The position numbers and the translations under genes are program-made. From Streptomyces plumbidurans (lineage in GTDB: Bacteria > Actinomycetota > Actinomycetes > Streptomycetales > Streptomycetaceae): a stretch of 64,000 nucleotides of DNA. Where the stretch lies: assembly GCF_019857225.1 (NCBI RefSeq), contig NZ_JAFJSY010000013.1, positions 1 through 64,000 on the forward strand, in the 5' to 3' direction. Numbering within the stretch: the first letter of the stretch is position 1; each line of letters opens with the position of its first letter. Of this stretch, positions 17,995 to 25,738 are shown in pieces. The notes below the pieces were generated by a model. It had not been told where the DNA came from, ran no database searches, and worked only from the letters and a program-made list of their open reading frames with translations.

Positions 17995-18777
17995 GTGGCG
18001 CATACCGCCATGTCTGGTAACGGAACGACCGCTGGTGACGATCCCCTCCAGACCGCGGTATGGCGGCTGCGCTCACGCGCCTGCTGGGCCGACGCGGCCG
18101 CGCTGCTCCAACCCGGTACCGCGGATGCCGCGTTGCAGCGGGCCGCGCTGCTGGTCGAACGGTGTCTGTACACCGAGCAGGGCTGGGAGGAGGCCGAGGA
18201 CGCGCTGCGCACGGCCGAGGCGCTGGCCCACACCGACGACGAGCGGGGCGCGGCCGCTTGTGAAAGAGGGCACCTTGCGTACGCGGCAACACTGCACGGA
18301 GTGCGCGACCGGGTGGACGAAGCGCGCTCGGCGCTGGGCCGGGCGGCGGCGCTGATCGCTCCGGGCGCGGCGGGCCGCGCGATGCTGGACTTCCGGCGGG
18401 GCCTGCTCGCGGAGAACCTCACGGGATCGCCGCAGGCCGCCCGGGCGGCGTTCCGGCGGGCCCACGCGGCCGCCACCGCGCACTCCGACCCGCTGCTGCT
18501 GTCGTTCACCTGGCGCCATCTCGCCGGACTCGCCCTGCGGGAGGGCGAACTGGCCGAGGCCCGCCACGGCTTCGCCGAATCCCTGCGCATCCGCGAGGAG
18601 TTGGGCTACCTGGTCGGCACGGCCCCGGCCCTGGTGTCCCTGGCCGACACCGAGGCGGAACCGGAGGCCTCACGCCTGCGCGAGGAGGCGCGACGGCTGT
18701 TCCGACTCCTCGGGGGCGTACCGACCTGGCTGGCCCGGCAGTTGGCCCCACCGACGCCGGGGGCGGCCACGGCCTGA
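17995..18777 (+). CDS. TPR-like helical-repeat protein, unknown function
   Basis: 260 aa from GTG 17995, chosen for the GGGGAGGGC ribosome site. It consists of Ala/Arg-rich helix pairs (GWEEAEDALRTAEALAHTDD, EARSALGRAAALIAPG, FRRAHAAATAHSDPLLLSFT) resembling tetratricopeptide repeats, with no signal peptide, membrane segment or catalytic motif. Likely a cytosolic protein-protein adaptor; the partner is unknown. The 3' end runs straight into a long 20-bp minisatellite. Confidence 0.7.
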   Translation: MAHTAMSGNGTTAGDDPLQTAVWRLRSRACWADAAALLQPGTADAALQRAALLVERCLYTEQGWEEAEDALRTAEALAHTDDERGAAACERGHLAYAATLHGVRDRVDEARSALGRAAALIAPGAAGRAMLDFRRGLLAENLTGSPQAARAAFRRAHAAATAHSDPLLLSFTWRHLAGLALREGELAEARHGFAESLRIREELGYLVGTAPALVSLADTEAEPEASRLREEARRLFRLLGGVPTWLARQLAPPTPGAATA

Positions 18778-18784
18778 CCGGCCG

Positions 18785-19377
18785 GGCGGCGGGCTGAGCT
18801 GACCGGCAGCGAGCTCGAGTTGCCCGGCAGCGGCCTGACCGGCCGGGCGGCGGCCTGACCTGCCGGCGGCTAGCTTGAGTTGCCTGGCCACGGCCTGAGT
18901 TGCCCGGCGGCGGCCTGACCTGCCCAGCCACGGCCTGACTGCCCGGCGGCGGACCTGAGCTGCCCGGCGGCGACCTGACCTGGGGCAGCGGCCTGACCGG
19001 ACCGGCGGCGGGCCTAAGCTGCCCCGCCACGGCCTGACTGCCCGGCGGCGACCTGAGCTGCCCGGCAGCGAGCTTGACTTGCCCGGCAGCGACCTGACCT
19101 GGGGCGGCGGCCTGAGCTGTCCGGCCACAGCCTGACCGACCCGGCGGCGGGCCTGAGCTGCCCAGCCACCGCCTGACCGGCCCGGCCACAGCCCGACCGG
19201 CCCGGCCGCGAGCTTGAGCTGCCCGGCCACAGCCTGACCTGCCCGGCAGCGGCCTGACCTGCCCGGCGGCGGACCTGAGCTGCCCAGCCACGGCCTGACC
19301 GGCCCGGCGGCGGGCCTGAGCTGCCCCGCCACAGCCTGACCGACCCGGCAGCGGCCTGACCTGCCCGGCGGCGGCTC
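18785..19377. repeat. Degenerate 20-bp minisatellite, about 28 units
   Basis: The anchor CCTGA (or CTTGA) recurs at 18836, 18856, 18876, 18896, 18916, 18936, 18956, 18976 and onward to 19357 with 20-21 bp steps (two of 18). Consensus CGGCCTGACCTGCCCGGCGG. The period is not a multiple of three, so the long open frames on the minus strand (Gly/Arg/Pro/Ala repeats in every frame) are compositional, not genes. It fills the gap between the convergent TPR-like and small membrane protein genes. Confidence 0.92.
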
Positions 19378-19523
19378 GGCGGCCTTGGCGGCTGCGGGTC
19401 TTCACCAGCGGCTGCGAGCCTGCCGCAGCCGCTGCGCGACGGCCGGCCGGCGGCCACGGACCTGCCCCAGCTGCTGCGCGCCTGCCCCAGCGGTCGCGGA
19501 CCTGCGGCGGCAGGTGCCTGGAG

Positions 19524-19688
19524 CTAGCCCAGCACCCAGTCGCGCACTGCGGTGTCGCGGGCGAGGACGACGACCACGACGACCAGCAGGAGGAACGGCA
19601 CGAGGCCGCCGCCACGGCCCCGGTGCCCGGCGGGAACCGCCCCCGGCGCCGGCGACGGCCTGACCGGCCCCAGGTTCTGTACCCGCAC
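19524..19688 (-). CDS. Small single-span membrane protein (about 54 aa)
   Basis: GTG start at 19686-19688 with GAGGAG 5 nt upstream, and a TAG stop at 19524-19526. The product has a Pro/Gly-rich N-terminus (PSPAPGAVPAGHRG), one hydrophobic span LVPFLLLVVVVVLA and a short tail ARDTAVRDWVLG. Third positions are G/C-rich. The ribosome site plus a clean membrane helix make it a credible small protein; no family is recognised. It lies between the minisatellite and the GntR gene end, on the same strand as GntR. Confidence 0.6.
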   Translation of the reverse strand: MRVQNLGPVRPSPAPGAVPAGHRGRGGGLVPFLLLVVVVVVLARDTAVRDWVLG

Positions 19689-19749
19689 CGGGGCTCCTCA
19701 ACGGGCGCACCGAGCGGCCCGCCTGCCGCTGAGCGGCGGTCTCAGTCGG

Positions 19750-20643
19750 TCACAACGCCCCGGTGAAATGCTCCCCCACCAGTCCCCGCACCACGTCGAG
19801 ATCGCGGGCGATCAGCGCGTCGAGCAGGGAGGTGTGTTCGGCCGCGTCCGCGACGAGGTCGGCGCGGCCGCGGGTGGCGGGGGCGCCGACCAGGGGCCAC
19901 TGGGCGCGGCGGTGGAGGTCGTCGGCGATCCGGACGAGTTGTTCGTTGCCGCAGAAGGACAGCAGTGCGCGGTGGAAGGTGCGGTCGGACTCGGCGTAGG
20001 TGGCGCGGCAGCCGGAGGATGCGGCGCGGACCGTCGCGTCGGCCAGCGGCCGCAGCTCCACCCAGCGTTCGGCCGGGACCGTACGGGCCAGGCGCAGCAC
20101 CACCGGGACCTCGATCAGCGCCCGGACCTCGGCCAGTTCGGCCAGTTCGCGGGTGCCGCGCTCGATCACCCGGAAGCCCCGGTTGGGGATCACCTCGACC
20201 GCCCCTTCGAGCGCGAGCTGCTGCATCGCCTCCCGGACGGGCGTCGCGGAGACCCCGAACCGCTCGCCCAGGACCGGCGCCGAGTACACCTCCCCCGGCG
20301 TCAGCTCGCCCGCGACCAGCGCGGTGCGCAGCGCGTCGAGGATCTGACCGCGCACCGAGGACCGCTGCACGGGGCGGGGGCGGGGGTAGGGCTGCTCGCT
20401 GTGGGTGTGCTCGCCGCGAGTGGCGGCGGCGACTTCCGCGCCCCGGTCGCGCCGGTCCCGGTCGCGCCTGTCCCGGTCACGCCGGTCCCGGTCACGCCGG
20501 TCCCGGTCGACGTCCGCCGCGGCGGGTTGCTGCGGCACCCTGGGCGCGGCGGCCGTCCAGCCGTCCGGAATCCCCGTCACCGCCGAGCCCGGCGTACTCC
20601 GCCTCACGGGTCCTCCTCCGGACGTGTCGGTACTTGGGGTCAT
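19750..20643 (-). CDS. GntR-family (FCD) regulator with a DRDRR-repeat N-terminus
   Basis: 297 aa. Residues about 45-70 are a charged repeat of DRDRR units encoded by 15-bp tandem repeats. The wHTH follows (SSVRGQILDALRTALVAGEL, PVREAMQQLALEGAVEVIPN) and then an all-helical FCD ligand domain (ELAEVRALIEVPVVLRLART, SDRTFHRALLSFCGN, AAEHTSLLDALIARDLD). FCD regulators typically repress genes for organic or amino acid catabolism. The disordered basic/acidic repeat is extra to the family. A later start near the wHTH is possible. No obvious target operon adjoins; the FhuF-like gene is divergent. Confidence 0.85.
   Translation of the reverse strand: MTPSTDTSGGGPVRRSTPGSAVTGIPDGWTAAAPRVPQQPAAADVDRDRRDRDRRDRDRRDRDRRDRGAEVAAATRGEHTHSEQPYPRPRPVQRSSVRGQILDALRTALVAGELTPGEVYSAPVLGERFGVSATPVREAMQQLALEGAVEVIPNRGFRVIERGTRELAELAEVRALIEVPVVLRLARTVPAERWVELRPLADATVRAASSGCRATYAESDRTFHRALLSFCGNEQLVRIADDLHRRAQWPLVGAPATRGRADLVADAAEHTSLLDALIARDLDVVRGLVGEHFTGAL
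20446..20510. repeat. 15-bp tandem repeat inside GntR gene (encodes DRDRR units)
   Basis: About four and a half units of a 15-bp sequence built on CGGTCCCGGTCACGC (or GCGC variants). It is in frame, so copy-number change would not break the protein. Confidence 0.85.
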
Positions 20644-20717
20644 TACGACGGGTTGTTACTCGTCCGTCAAGCACCATAAGCGCACGAGCCGTCAGTTCAA
20701 ACCTCCACGATCTTGGG

Positions 20718-20736
20718 TAAGGTAAGGCTCACCTAT
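20718..20736. promoter_or_regulatory. Iron box (DmdR/IdeR-type) TAAGGTAAGGCTCACCTAT
   Basis: Matches the Streptomyces iron-box consensus TTAGGTTAGGCTCACCTAA at 16 of 19 positions. It overlaps the ATG of the FhuF-like gene (20735-20737) and contains the only plausible ribosome site (AAGG). Predicts repression by Fe2+-loaded DmdR1. Confidence 0.85.
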
Positions 20737-21655
20737 GAACGACCTCGATCGGCGGTCCCGCATGCCCGTGCACCCACCCGTGCCCCGCTCGGCGCTCACG
20801 GACGCGTACACCCGGCTGACCGAGGCTTTTCCGGCCCTGGGGATCACGGAACTCGGAGCGGAGGACCCGACGCCGCGGTCCGGCGGCTGGATCACCACCG
20901 CCTCGCTCGCCGAGGGCGGCACGGCCCTCGACGCCTTCCTGGAATGGGACGACGCACAGGTACGGCGCGACTACGGAACGCGGGCGCGGCCGGACGTCGT
21001 GGCGAGCTTCGGACTGCACCGGTACGCCTGGCCGGCCTGCCTGCTGATCACCGTGCCGTGGTTCCTGCAGCGCCGGGTGCCGCGCCTGCCGGTGGCCCGA
21101 GTGTCCTACGACCGCACCGCGCCCGGCCTCCCCATGGGCCGCATGGCGGTGCGGCCGGCCGGCCTCGCCTGTCTGCCCGGCGACCCGGCCGCCGCGCTGC
21201 CCGGCGCGTACGTCGTCGCCGACGAGGAGGCGCTGCGCACGCAGGTGCGCTCCGCCGTGGCCGAGCACCTGGAACCCGTCCTCGCCGCGTTCGGACCGCG
21301 GATGCGCAGGCGCGGGCGGGCCCTGTGGGGCATGGCGACCGACGAAATCGTCGAGGGCCTGTGGTACGTCGCCCATCTGCTGGGCGAGGAGCGGCGGGCG
21401 ATGCGCGAACTGGAGGCGCTGCTGCCGGGCGCCACCGAGCCGTACGCCGGCTCCGCCGCCTTCCGGGAGCTGACCGGACCGGACGGCGAGACTCCCCCGG
21501 TGCCGGACAAGGCATGGGGGGACCCCGGGCTCACCCGGGACCGCACGAGCTGCTGCATGTTCTACACGGTGCGCCCCGAGGACACCTGCGCCACCTGCCC
21601 GCGCACGTGCAACGTTAGCCGAGCCACCAAGTCGCTGGCCGCCGCCGCGAGTTGA
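20735..21655 (+). CDS. FhuF-like 2Fe-2S protein, probable siderophore ferric reductase
   Basis: 306 aa. The C-terminus carries Cys273, Cys274, Cys285 and Cys288 in CCMFYTVRPEDTCATC, exactly the C-C-x10-C-x2-C motif of FhuF proteins, which bind an unusual 2Fe-2S cluster and reduce iron in imported ferric siderophores. An extra Cys292 follows. The N-terminal 250 residues are the helical/beta FhuF-type domain (SFGLHRYAWPACLLITVPWF). No signal peptide: cytosolic. The iron box overlapping the start codon supports iron repression. No siderophore transporter is adjacent. Confidence 0.85.
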   Translation: MNDLDRRSRMPVHPPVPRSALTDAYTRLTEAFPALGITELGAEDPTPRSGGWITTASLAEGGTALDAFLEWDDAQVRRDYGTRARPDVVASFGLHRYAWPACLLITVPWFLQRRVPRLPVARVSYDRTAPGLPMGRMAVRPAGLACLPGDPAAALPGAYVVADEEALRTQVRSAVAEHLEPVLAAFGPRMRRRGRALWGMATDEIVEGLWYVAHLLGEERRAMRELEALLPGATEPYAGSAAFRELTGPDGETPPVPDKAWGDPGLTRDRTSCCMFYTVRPEDTCATCPRTCNVSRATKSLAAAAS

Positions 21656-21958
21656 GGCCCCCTCAGGCAGGTCCGGCGCCCGCCGTCCCGTAAGATCAAC
21701 GACGCACGAGGCACCCTCCGGGTTACAGGTAATTCACAACTTCCTCACTTGCCGCAGGAACTTTCCGTGGAACCACCCGTACGGGTAGTCTTATTCGAAC
21801 TCAACTCCCGCCCCTCAAGCGGCAGTTCGAGCAGAACGCTGCCATGGGCATCCCCTTGCACTTCCTTGGCGGCCTCTTGCCCCGAAACCCCCTGAGGGCC
21901 GGAGGGATTGGGCCACTATGGCGGGCGTTACGCCCTATCCCAATGCAAGGGACCCCAG
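21656..21958. promoter_or_regulatory. Leader region of the DUF2637 gene with nested hairpin
   Basis: About 300 bp without a supported gene. Just before the start codon, GGGCG-TTA-CGCCC (21922-21934) is nested inside ATTGGG/CCCAAT arms (21906-21911 and 21938-21943), 15 bp upstream of the ATG. Further up, TCGAACT (21795-21802 region) and AGTTCGA (21823-21830 region) form another inverted repeat. The nested structure could mask or regulate translation. Confidence 0.5.
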
Positions 21959-23002
21959 ATGAGACTGACCGACATATCGCTGAACTGGCTGCTTCCGGGC
22001 GCCGTCTTGCTCCTGGGCATGCTGGCGGCGGTGGCGGTGCTCGCGCGCAGCAAACGGTCGGGGGAGCACGCGAAGACGGACGACTCGTGGGAGCGCAGCG
22101 AGGAGCGCCGCAGGCGCAAGGAAGCCGTATACGGCACCGCCTCCTATGTCCTGCTGTTCTGCTGTGCGGCGGTCGCCGCGGCACTCTCCTTCCACGGTCT
22201 GGTCGGCTTCGGCCAGCAGAACCTCGGCCTCGCCAACGGCTGGGAGTACCTGGTGCCGTTCGGCCTGGACGGCGCGGCCATGTTCTGCTCCGTGCTCGCG
22301 GTGCGCGAGGCCAGCCACGGTGACGCCGCCCTCGGCTCCCGGATACTGGTGTGGACGTTCGCGGGCGCCGCGGCCTGGTTCAACTGGGTGCACGCACCCA
22401 GGGGCGTCGATCACGCGGGCGCCCCGCAGTTCTTCGCCGGCATGTCGCTCTCGGCGGCCGTGCTGTTCGACCGCGCGCTGAAGCAGACCCGCCGCGCCGC
22501 ACTGCGCGAGCAGGGCCTGGTCCCGCGTCCGCTGCCGCAGATCCGTATCGTCCGCTGGCTGCGGGCCCCCCGCGAGACCTACAAGGCCTGGTCGCTGATG
22601 CTCCTGGAGGGCGTGCGCAGCCTGGACGAGGCGGTCGACGAGGTGCGCGAGGACCAGCGCCAGAAGGAGGCCAACCGGCTGCGCCGGCGCGAGCACGACC
22701 GTCTGGAGCGCGCCCAGCTGAAGGCGATCAGCCGGGGCCACCGCGGGCTCATCGGCCGCGGCGGCGGCCGCCAGGCCGAGCCCCAGGCGCTGGAGCGCGC
22801 CTCCGCCTCGGTCACCGCGGAGCCTGCCATATCGACCCCGGAACCGCTGCCCGTACGCTCTCGTCCGTCCCTGCAGCCGGTCCGCAAAGGAGCCGCTGAG
22901 CCGGTGACCGTCGACCTCACCGCGGAGGACGACACCCAGGCGCTGCCGCGCCTGGACTCCCTGGAGCGCAAGCTCAAGGACCTGGAGCAGCAGTTCGGCT
23001 AG
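21959..23002 (+). CDS. DUF2637 multi-span membrane protein
   Basis: 347 aa from ATG 21959 with AAGGGA upstream. Five membrane segments in the first 190 residues (LNWLLPGAVLLLGMLAAVAV; SYVLLFCCAAVAAALSFHGL; FGLDGAAMFCSVLAV; ILVWTFAGAAAWFNWV; FFAGMSLSAAVLF), then a charged cytosolic tail with likely coiled coil (VDEVREDQRQKEANRLRRRE) and a final helix LDSLERKLKDLEQQFG. DUF2637 proteins are common in Streptomyces, both on chromosomes and near plasmid transfer (Spd) genes; function unknown. No transfer genes are nearby, so this is the chromosomal type. Ends at a perfect 40-bp palindrome. Confidence 0.8.
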   Translation: MRLTDISLNWLLPGAVLLLGMLAAVAVLARSKRSGEHAKTDDSWERSEERRRRKEAVYGTASYVLLFCCAAVAAALSFHGLVGFGQQNLGLANGWEYLVPFGLDGAAMFCSVLAVREASHGDAALGSRILVWTFAGAAAWFNWVHAPRGVDHAGAPQFFAGMSLSAAVLFDRALKQTRRAALREQGLVPRPLPQIRIVRWLRAPRETYKAWSLMLLEGVRSLDEAVDEVREDQRQKEANRLRRREHDRLERAQLKAISRGHRGLIGRGGGRQAEPQALERASASVTAEPAISTPEPLPVRSRPSLQPVRKGAAEPVTVDLTAEDDTQALPRLDSLERKLKDLEQQFG

Positions 23003-23013
23003 GAACGGCCGAC

Positions 23014-23053
23014 ACGGGAAGGGGCGTGACCCGCGGGTCACGCCCCTTCCCGT
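23014..23053. terminator. Perfect 40-bp palindromic terminator
   Basis: Arms ACGGGAAGGGGCGTGACCCG and its exact reverse complement meet with no spacer. It lies between the convergent DUF2637 and HATPase genes and should terminate in both directions. Confidence 0.85.
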
Positions 23054-23116
23054 TGCCCGGGGAGTCCACGCCCTTCCCGTTGCCCGGGGGTGTCAGGTGC
23101 CCCGGGCAACGGGACG
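23041..23116. repeat. Reused CCCTTCCCGTTGCCCGGGG module in direct and inverted copies
   Basis: The right arm of the palindrome continues as CCCTTCCCGTTGCCCGGGG, repeated directly about 28 bp later, then inverted as CCCCGGGCAACGGG. Three copies in 76 bp allow alternative hairpins. Confidence 0.75.
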
Positions 23117-23126
23117 TTCAGGCCGC

Positions 23127-23576
23127 TCAGGCCGCCCCGGCGTCCAGTTCGAACCACACGGCCTTGCCCACCCCGTGCGCCCGGACCCCCCATGCGTCCG
23201 CGAGGGACTGCACCAGCACCAGGCCTCTGCCGTGCGTGCCGTCGTCGGAGTTCGCCATGCGCAGCCTGGGTCTGCGGGCCACGAAGTCCCTTACCTCCAC
23301 CCTGAGTCCACGGGGTGAGACCGTGGCCGTCAGGATCGCGTCGGTGTCGGTGTGGATGAGTGCGTTGGTGACGAGTTCGCTGGTGAGCAGCTCCGCCACG
23401 TCGGACCTGCCGGGCCTGCCCCACTGCCGCAGCAGGTGGCGCAGCGCCCTGCGCGCCTCCGGTACCGCCCTGAGGTCCGCCCGTTCGAGTCTCTGCCGCA
23501 GCTGGGCCGTTCGCGCCTGCCCCGTGCCGTCTGCCGTTTCCTCCGCCGTTTCCGCCGAGAAGGCCCCGATCGCCAT
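23127..23576 (-). CDS. HATPase (anti-sigma/serine-kinase-like) ATP-binding protein
   Basis: 149 aa from ATG 23576 (MAIGAFSAET), which has AGGGGG upstream; the frame stays open to 23798 and a start at 23606 is also possible. HATPase_c-like fold of the RsbW/SpoIIAB type: VAELLTSELVTNALIHTDTD (N-box), VEVRDFVARRPRL (G1 variant) and GTHGRGLVLVQSLADAWGVR (G2). These small proteins bind or phosphorylate anti-anti-sigma partners or act as orphans; Streptomyces has dozens. No antagonist or sigma factor is adjacent. N-box DxxxN is partly altered (Asn in VTNALIHT retained). Confidence 0.82.
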   Translation of the reverse strand: MAIGAFSAETAEETADGTGQARTAQLRQRLERADLRAVPEARRALRHLLRQWGRPGRSDVAELLTSELVTNALIHTDTDAILTATVSPRGLRVEVRDFVARRPRLRMANSDDGTHGRGLVLVQSLADAWGVRAHGVGKAVWFELDAGAA

Positions 23577-23745
23577 GGGACCGCCCCCTCGCGCCTGCCT
23601 CTTCATGACCCCCGCCCGCGTGCCGATGTCGGTCCCCTCCGTGTCGAACACGTTCACGAGGATGCTTGCCCCTCTGAGCGCGCGGCAGTCATGTCGAACG
23701 CTGAACGACCAGGCGTTCGGCCACGGATGCGCCGATTCCGGCCGG

Positions 23746-23913
23746 GTGACCGACAGTGTGGGCACTCCTGTCCGAGCGTCGAGCGGGCCGCCGTACACGA
23801 AGGGACTGCCCTACGACGCCCCGGACGTGCCGTTGAAAGGCCTCTTCGGCTGCACCGCCGCCTTCCCGCAGCTCGCGAAACTGGCCGGAATCCGTTGGTG
23901 GAAGGGCAGCTGA
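23746..23913 (+). CDS. Possible small ORF (55 aa), unknown
   Basis: GTG at 23746 to TGA at 23911-23913. The third codon positions are mostly G/C and the product is compositionally protein-like (YTKGLPYDAPDVPLKGLFGC, then FPQLAKLAGIRWWKGS), but there is no clear ribosome site and no family is recognised. It may be a real small gene or the tail of a decayed one. It is convergent with poxB and divergent from the HATPase gene. Confidence 0.3.
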   Translation: MTDSVGTPVRASSGPPYTKGLPYDAPDVPLKGLFGCTAAFPQLAKLAGIRWWKGS

Positions 23914-23920
23914 GGCACCG

Positions 23921-25663
23921 TCATGGCCGGGGCATGTTGCGGATGTTGCTGCGGGCCATCTGCACCATGCGGCCCACGCCGCCGTCGAGGACGATCTTGG
24001 AGGCGGAGAGCGCGAAGCCGGTCACCATCTCGGCGCTGATCTTCGGCGGGATGGACAGGGCGTTGGGGTCGGTGACGATGTCGACGAGGGCCGGACCCTT
24101 GTGCTTGAAGGCGTCCTTGAGGGCGCCGGGCAGGTCCTTGGGCTTCTCCACCCGCACGCCGTGCGCCCCGCAGGCGCGGGCCACGGCCGCGAAGTCGGGG
24201 TTCTTGTTGGTGGTGCCGTAGGAGGGAAGACCGGCGACCAGCATCTCCAACTCGACCATGCCGAGGGAGGAGTTGTTGAAGAGGACGACCTTGACCGGGA
24301 GGTCGTACTGCACCAGGGTCAGGAAGTCACCCATCAGCATGGAGAATCCGCCGTCCCCGGACATCGACACGACCTGCCGCTCACGGTCGGTGAACTGGGC
24401 GCCGATCGCCATCGGCAGCGCGTTCGCCATCGAGCCGTGGGAGAAGGAACCGATGATGCGGCGGCTGCCGTTGGGCGAGATGTAGCGCGCGGCCCAGACA
24501 TTGCACATGCCCGTGTCGACGGTGAACACCGCGTCGTCGTCGGCCAGTTCGTCCAGCACGGAGGCCACGTACTCGGGATGGATGGGCACGTGCTTGTCGA
24601 CCTTGCGCGTGTACGCCTTCACCACCCCCTCCAGCGCGTCCGCGTGCTTCTTGAGCATCCGGTCGAGGAAGCGCCGGTTGCCCTTCGGCTTCACCCGCGG
24701 GATCAGACAGCGCAGCGTCTCCCGTACGTCTCCCCACACGGCCAGGTCGAGCTTGGAGCGGCGTCCCAGGTGCTCGGGCCTGACGTCGACCTGGGCGATC
24801 CTGACGTCGTCGGGGAGGAACGCGTTGTACGGGAAGTCGGTGCCGAGCAGGATCAACAGGTCGCATTCATGGGTGGCTTCGTATGCGGCGCCGTAGCCGA
24901 GCAGGCCGCTCATGCCGACGTCGTAGGGGTTGTCGTACTGGATCCACTCCTTGCCCCGCAGCGCGTGTCCCACCGGTGACTTGATCTTCCCGGCGAACTC
25001 CATCACCTCGGCGTGCGCACCCGCCGTGCCACTGCCGCAGAACAGAGTGACCTTCTGGGCCTCGTCGATCATCTCGACGAGGCGGTCGATCTCGCTGTCG
25101 CCGGGGCGCACGCTGGGCCGTGCGGTGACGAGCGCGGTCTCGGCGGACTTCTCGGGGGCGGGCCGGCCCGCGATGTCGCCGGGCAGGGACACCACGCTGA
25201 CGCCGCCGAGCCCGACGGCGTTCTGGATGGCGGTGTTCAGCAGTCGCGGCATCTGCTGCGGGTTGGAGATGAGTTCGCTGTAGTGACTGCACTCCCGGAA
25301 CAGCTGGTCGGGGTGGGTCTCCTGGAAGTAGCCGAGGCCGATCTCGCTGGACGGGATGTGCGAGGCCAGGGCGAGGACCGGCGCCATGGAGCGGTGGGCG
25401 TCGTAGAGGCCGTTGATGAGGTGGAGGTTGCCGGGGCCGCACGAGCCCGCGCAGGCGGCGAGCTTCCCGGTGATCTGGGCCTCCGCACCGGCAGCGAAGG
25501 CGGCGGTCTCCTCGTGGCGGACGTGCACCCAGTCGATGGCGGAGTTGCGGCGTACCGCGTCCACCACCGGGTTGAGGCTGTCGCCGACGACGCCGTAGAG
25601 TCGCTGGACTCCGGCGCGGGCGAGGATGTCGACGAACTGCTCGGCGACGTTCTGCTTGGCCAT
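23921..25663 (-). CDS. poxB: Thiamine-diphosphate pyruvate oxidase/dehydrogenase (PoxB type)
   Basis: 580 aa. Acetohydroxyacid-synthase fold: Glu51 in HVRHEETAAFAAG activates the thiamine; GDGGFSMLMGDFLTLVQYDL with VVLFNNSSLGMVELE is the TPP/Mg2+ motif; a central FAD-binding domain lies between. Decarboxylates pyruvate to acetate + CO2, passing electrons to quinone. The C-terminal tail (DGGVGRMVQMARSNIRNMP) resembles the lipid-binding peptide through which E. coli PoxB attaches to the membrane. YGVVGDSLNPVVDAVRR opens the protein. Single gene, convergent with what lies to its left. Confidence 0.9.
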   Translation of the reverse strand: MAKQNVAEQFVDILARAGVQRLYGVVGDSLNPVVDAVRRNSAIDWVHVRHEETAAFAAGAEAQITGKLAACAGSCGPGNLHLINGLYDAHRSMAPVLALASHIPSSEIGLGYFQETHPDQLFRECSHYSELISNPQQMPRLLNTAIQNAVGLGGVSVVSLPGDIAGRPAPEKSAETALVTARPSVRPGDSEIDRLVEMIDEAQKVTLFCGSGTAGAHAEVMEFAGKIKSPVGHALRGKEWIQYDNPYDVGMSGLLGYGAAYEATHECDLLILLGTDFPYNAFLPDDVRIAQVDVRPEHLGRRSKLDLAVWGDVRETLRCLIPRVKPKGNRRFLDRMLKKHADALEGVVKAYTRKVDKHVPIHPEYVASVLDELADDDAVFTVDTGMCNVWAARYISPNGSRRIIGSFSHGSMANALPMAIGAQFTDRERQVVSMSGDGGFSMLMGDFLTLVQYDLPVKVVLFNNSSLGMVELEMLVAGLPSYGTTNKNPDFAAVARACGAHGVRVEKPKDLPGALKDAFKHKGPALVDIVTDPNALSIPPKISAEMVTGFALSASKIVLDGGVGRMVQMARSNIRNMPRP

Positions 25664-25738
25664 GGCTGTCTGTGCCCTTCGGTCTCCGCGGTCCGACTTT
25701 CGGATCCCTCCGGGTCCATCAATCCACAGCGCGGGCGC

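Noticed and set aside
18785-19377. CRISPR array
   Set aside because: No spacers: units abut directly with 20-bp period, are degenerate, and no cas genes are present. The same applies to the shorter arrays.
18506-19615. Minus-strand open frames through the minisatellite (Gly/Pro/Arg repeats)
   Set aside because: The 20-bp period rotates the frame, all three minus frames are open, and no ribosome site or known repeat protein fits.
21795-21830. Possible tRNA T-arm from inverted TCGAACT/AGTTCGA
   Set aside because: No acceptor stem, anticodon arm or GGTTCGA-type T-loop can be assembled around it.
21959-23002. DUF2637 gene as sign of an integrated conjugative element
   Set aside because: No integrase, Tra/FtsK, replication or Kor genes and no att-like repeats in the surroundings; chromosomal copies are common.
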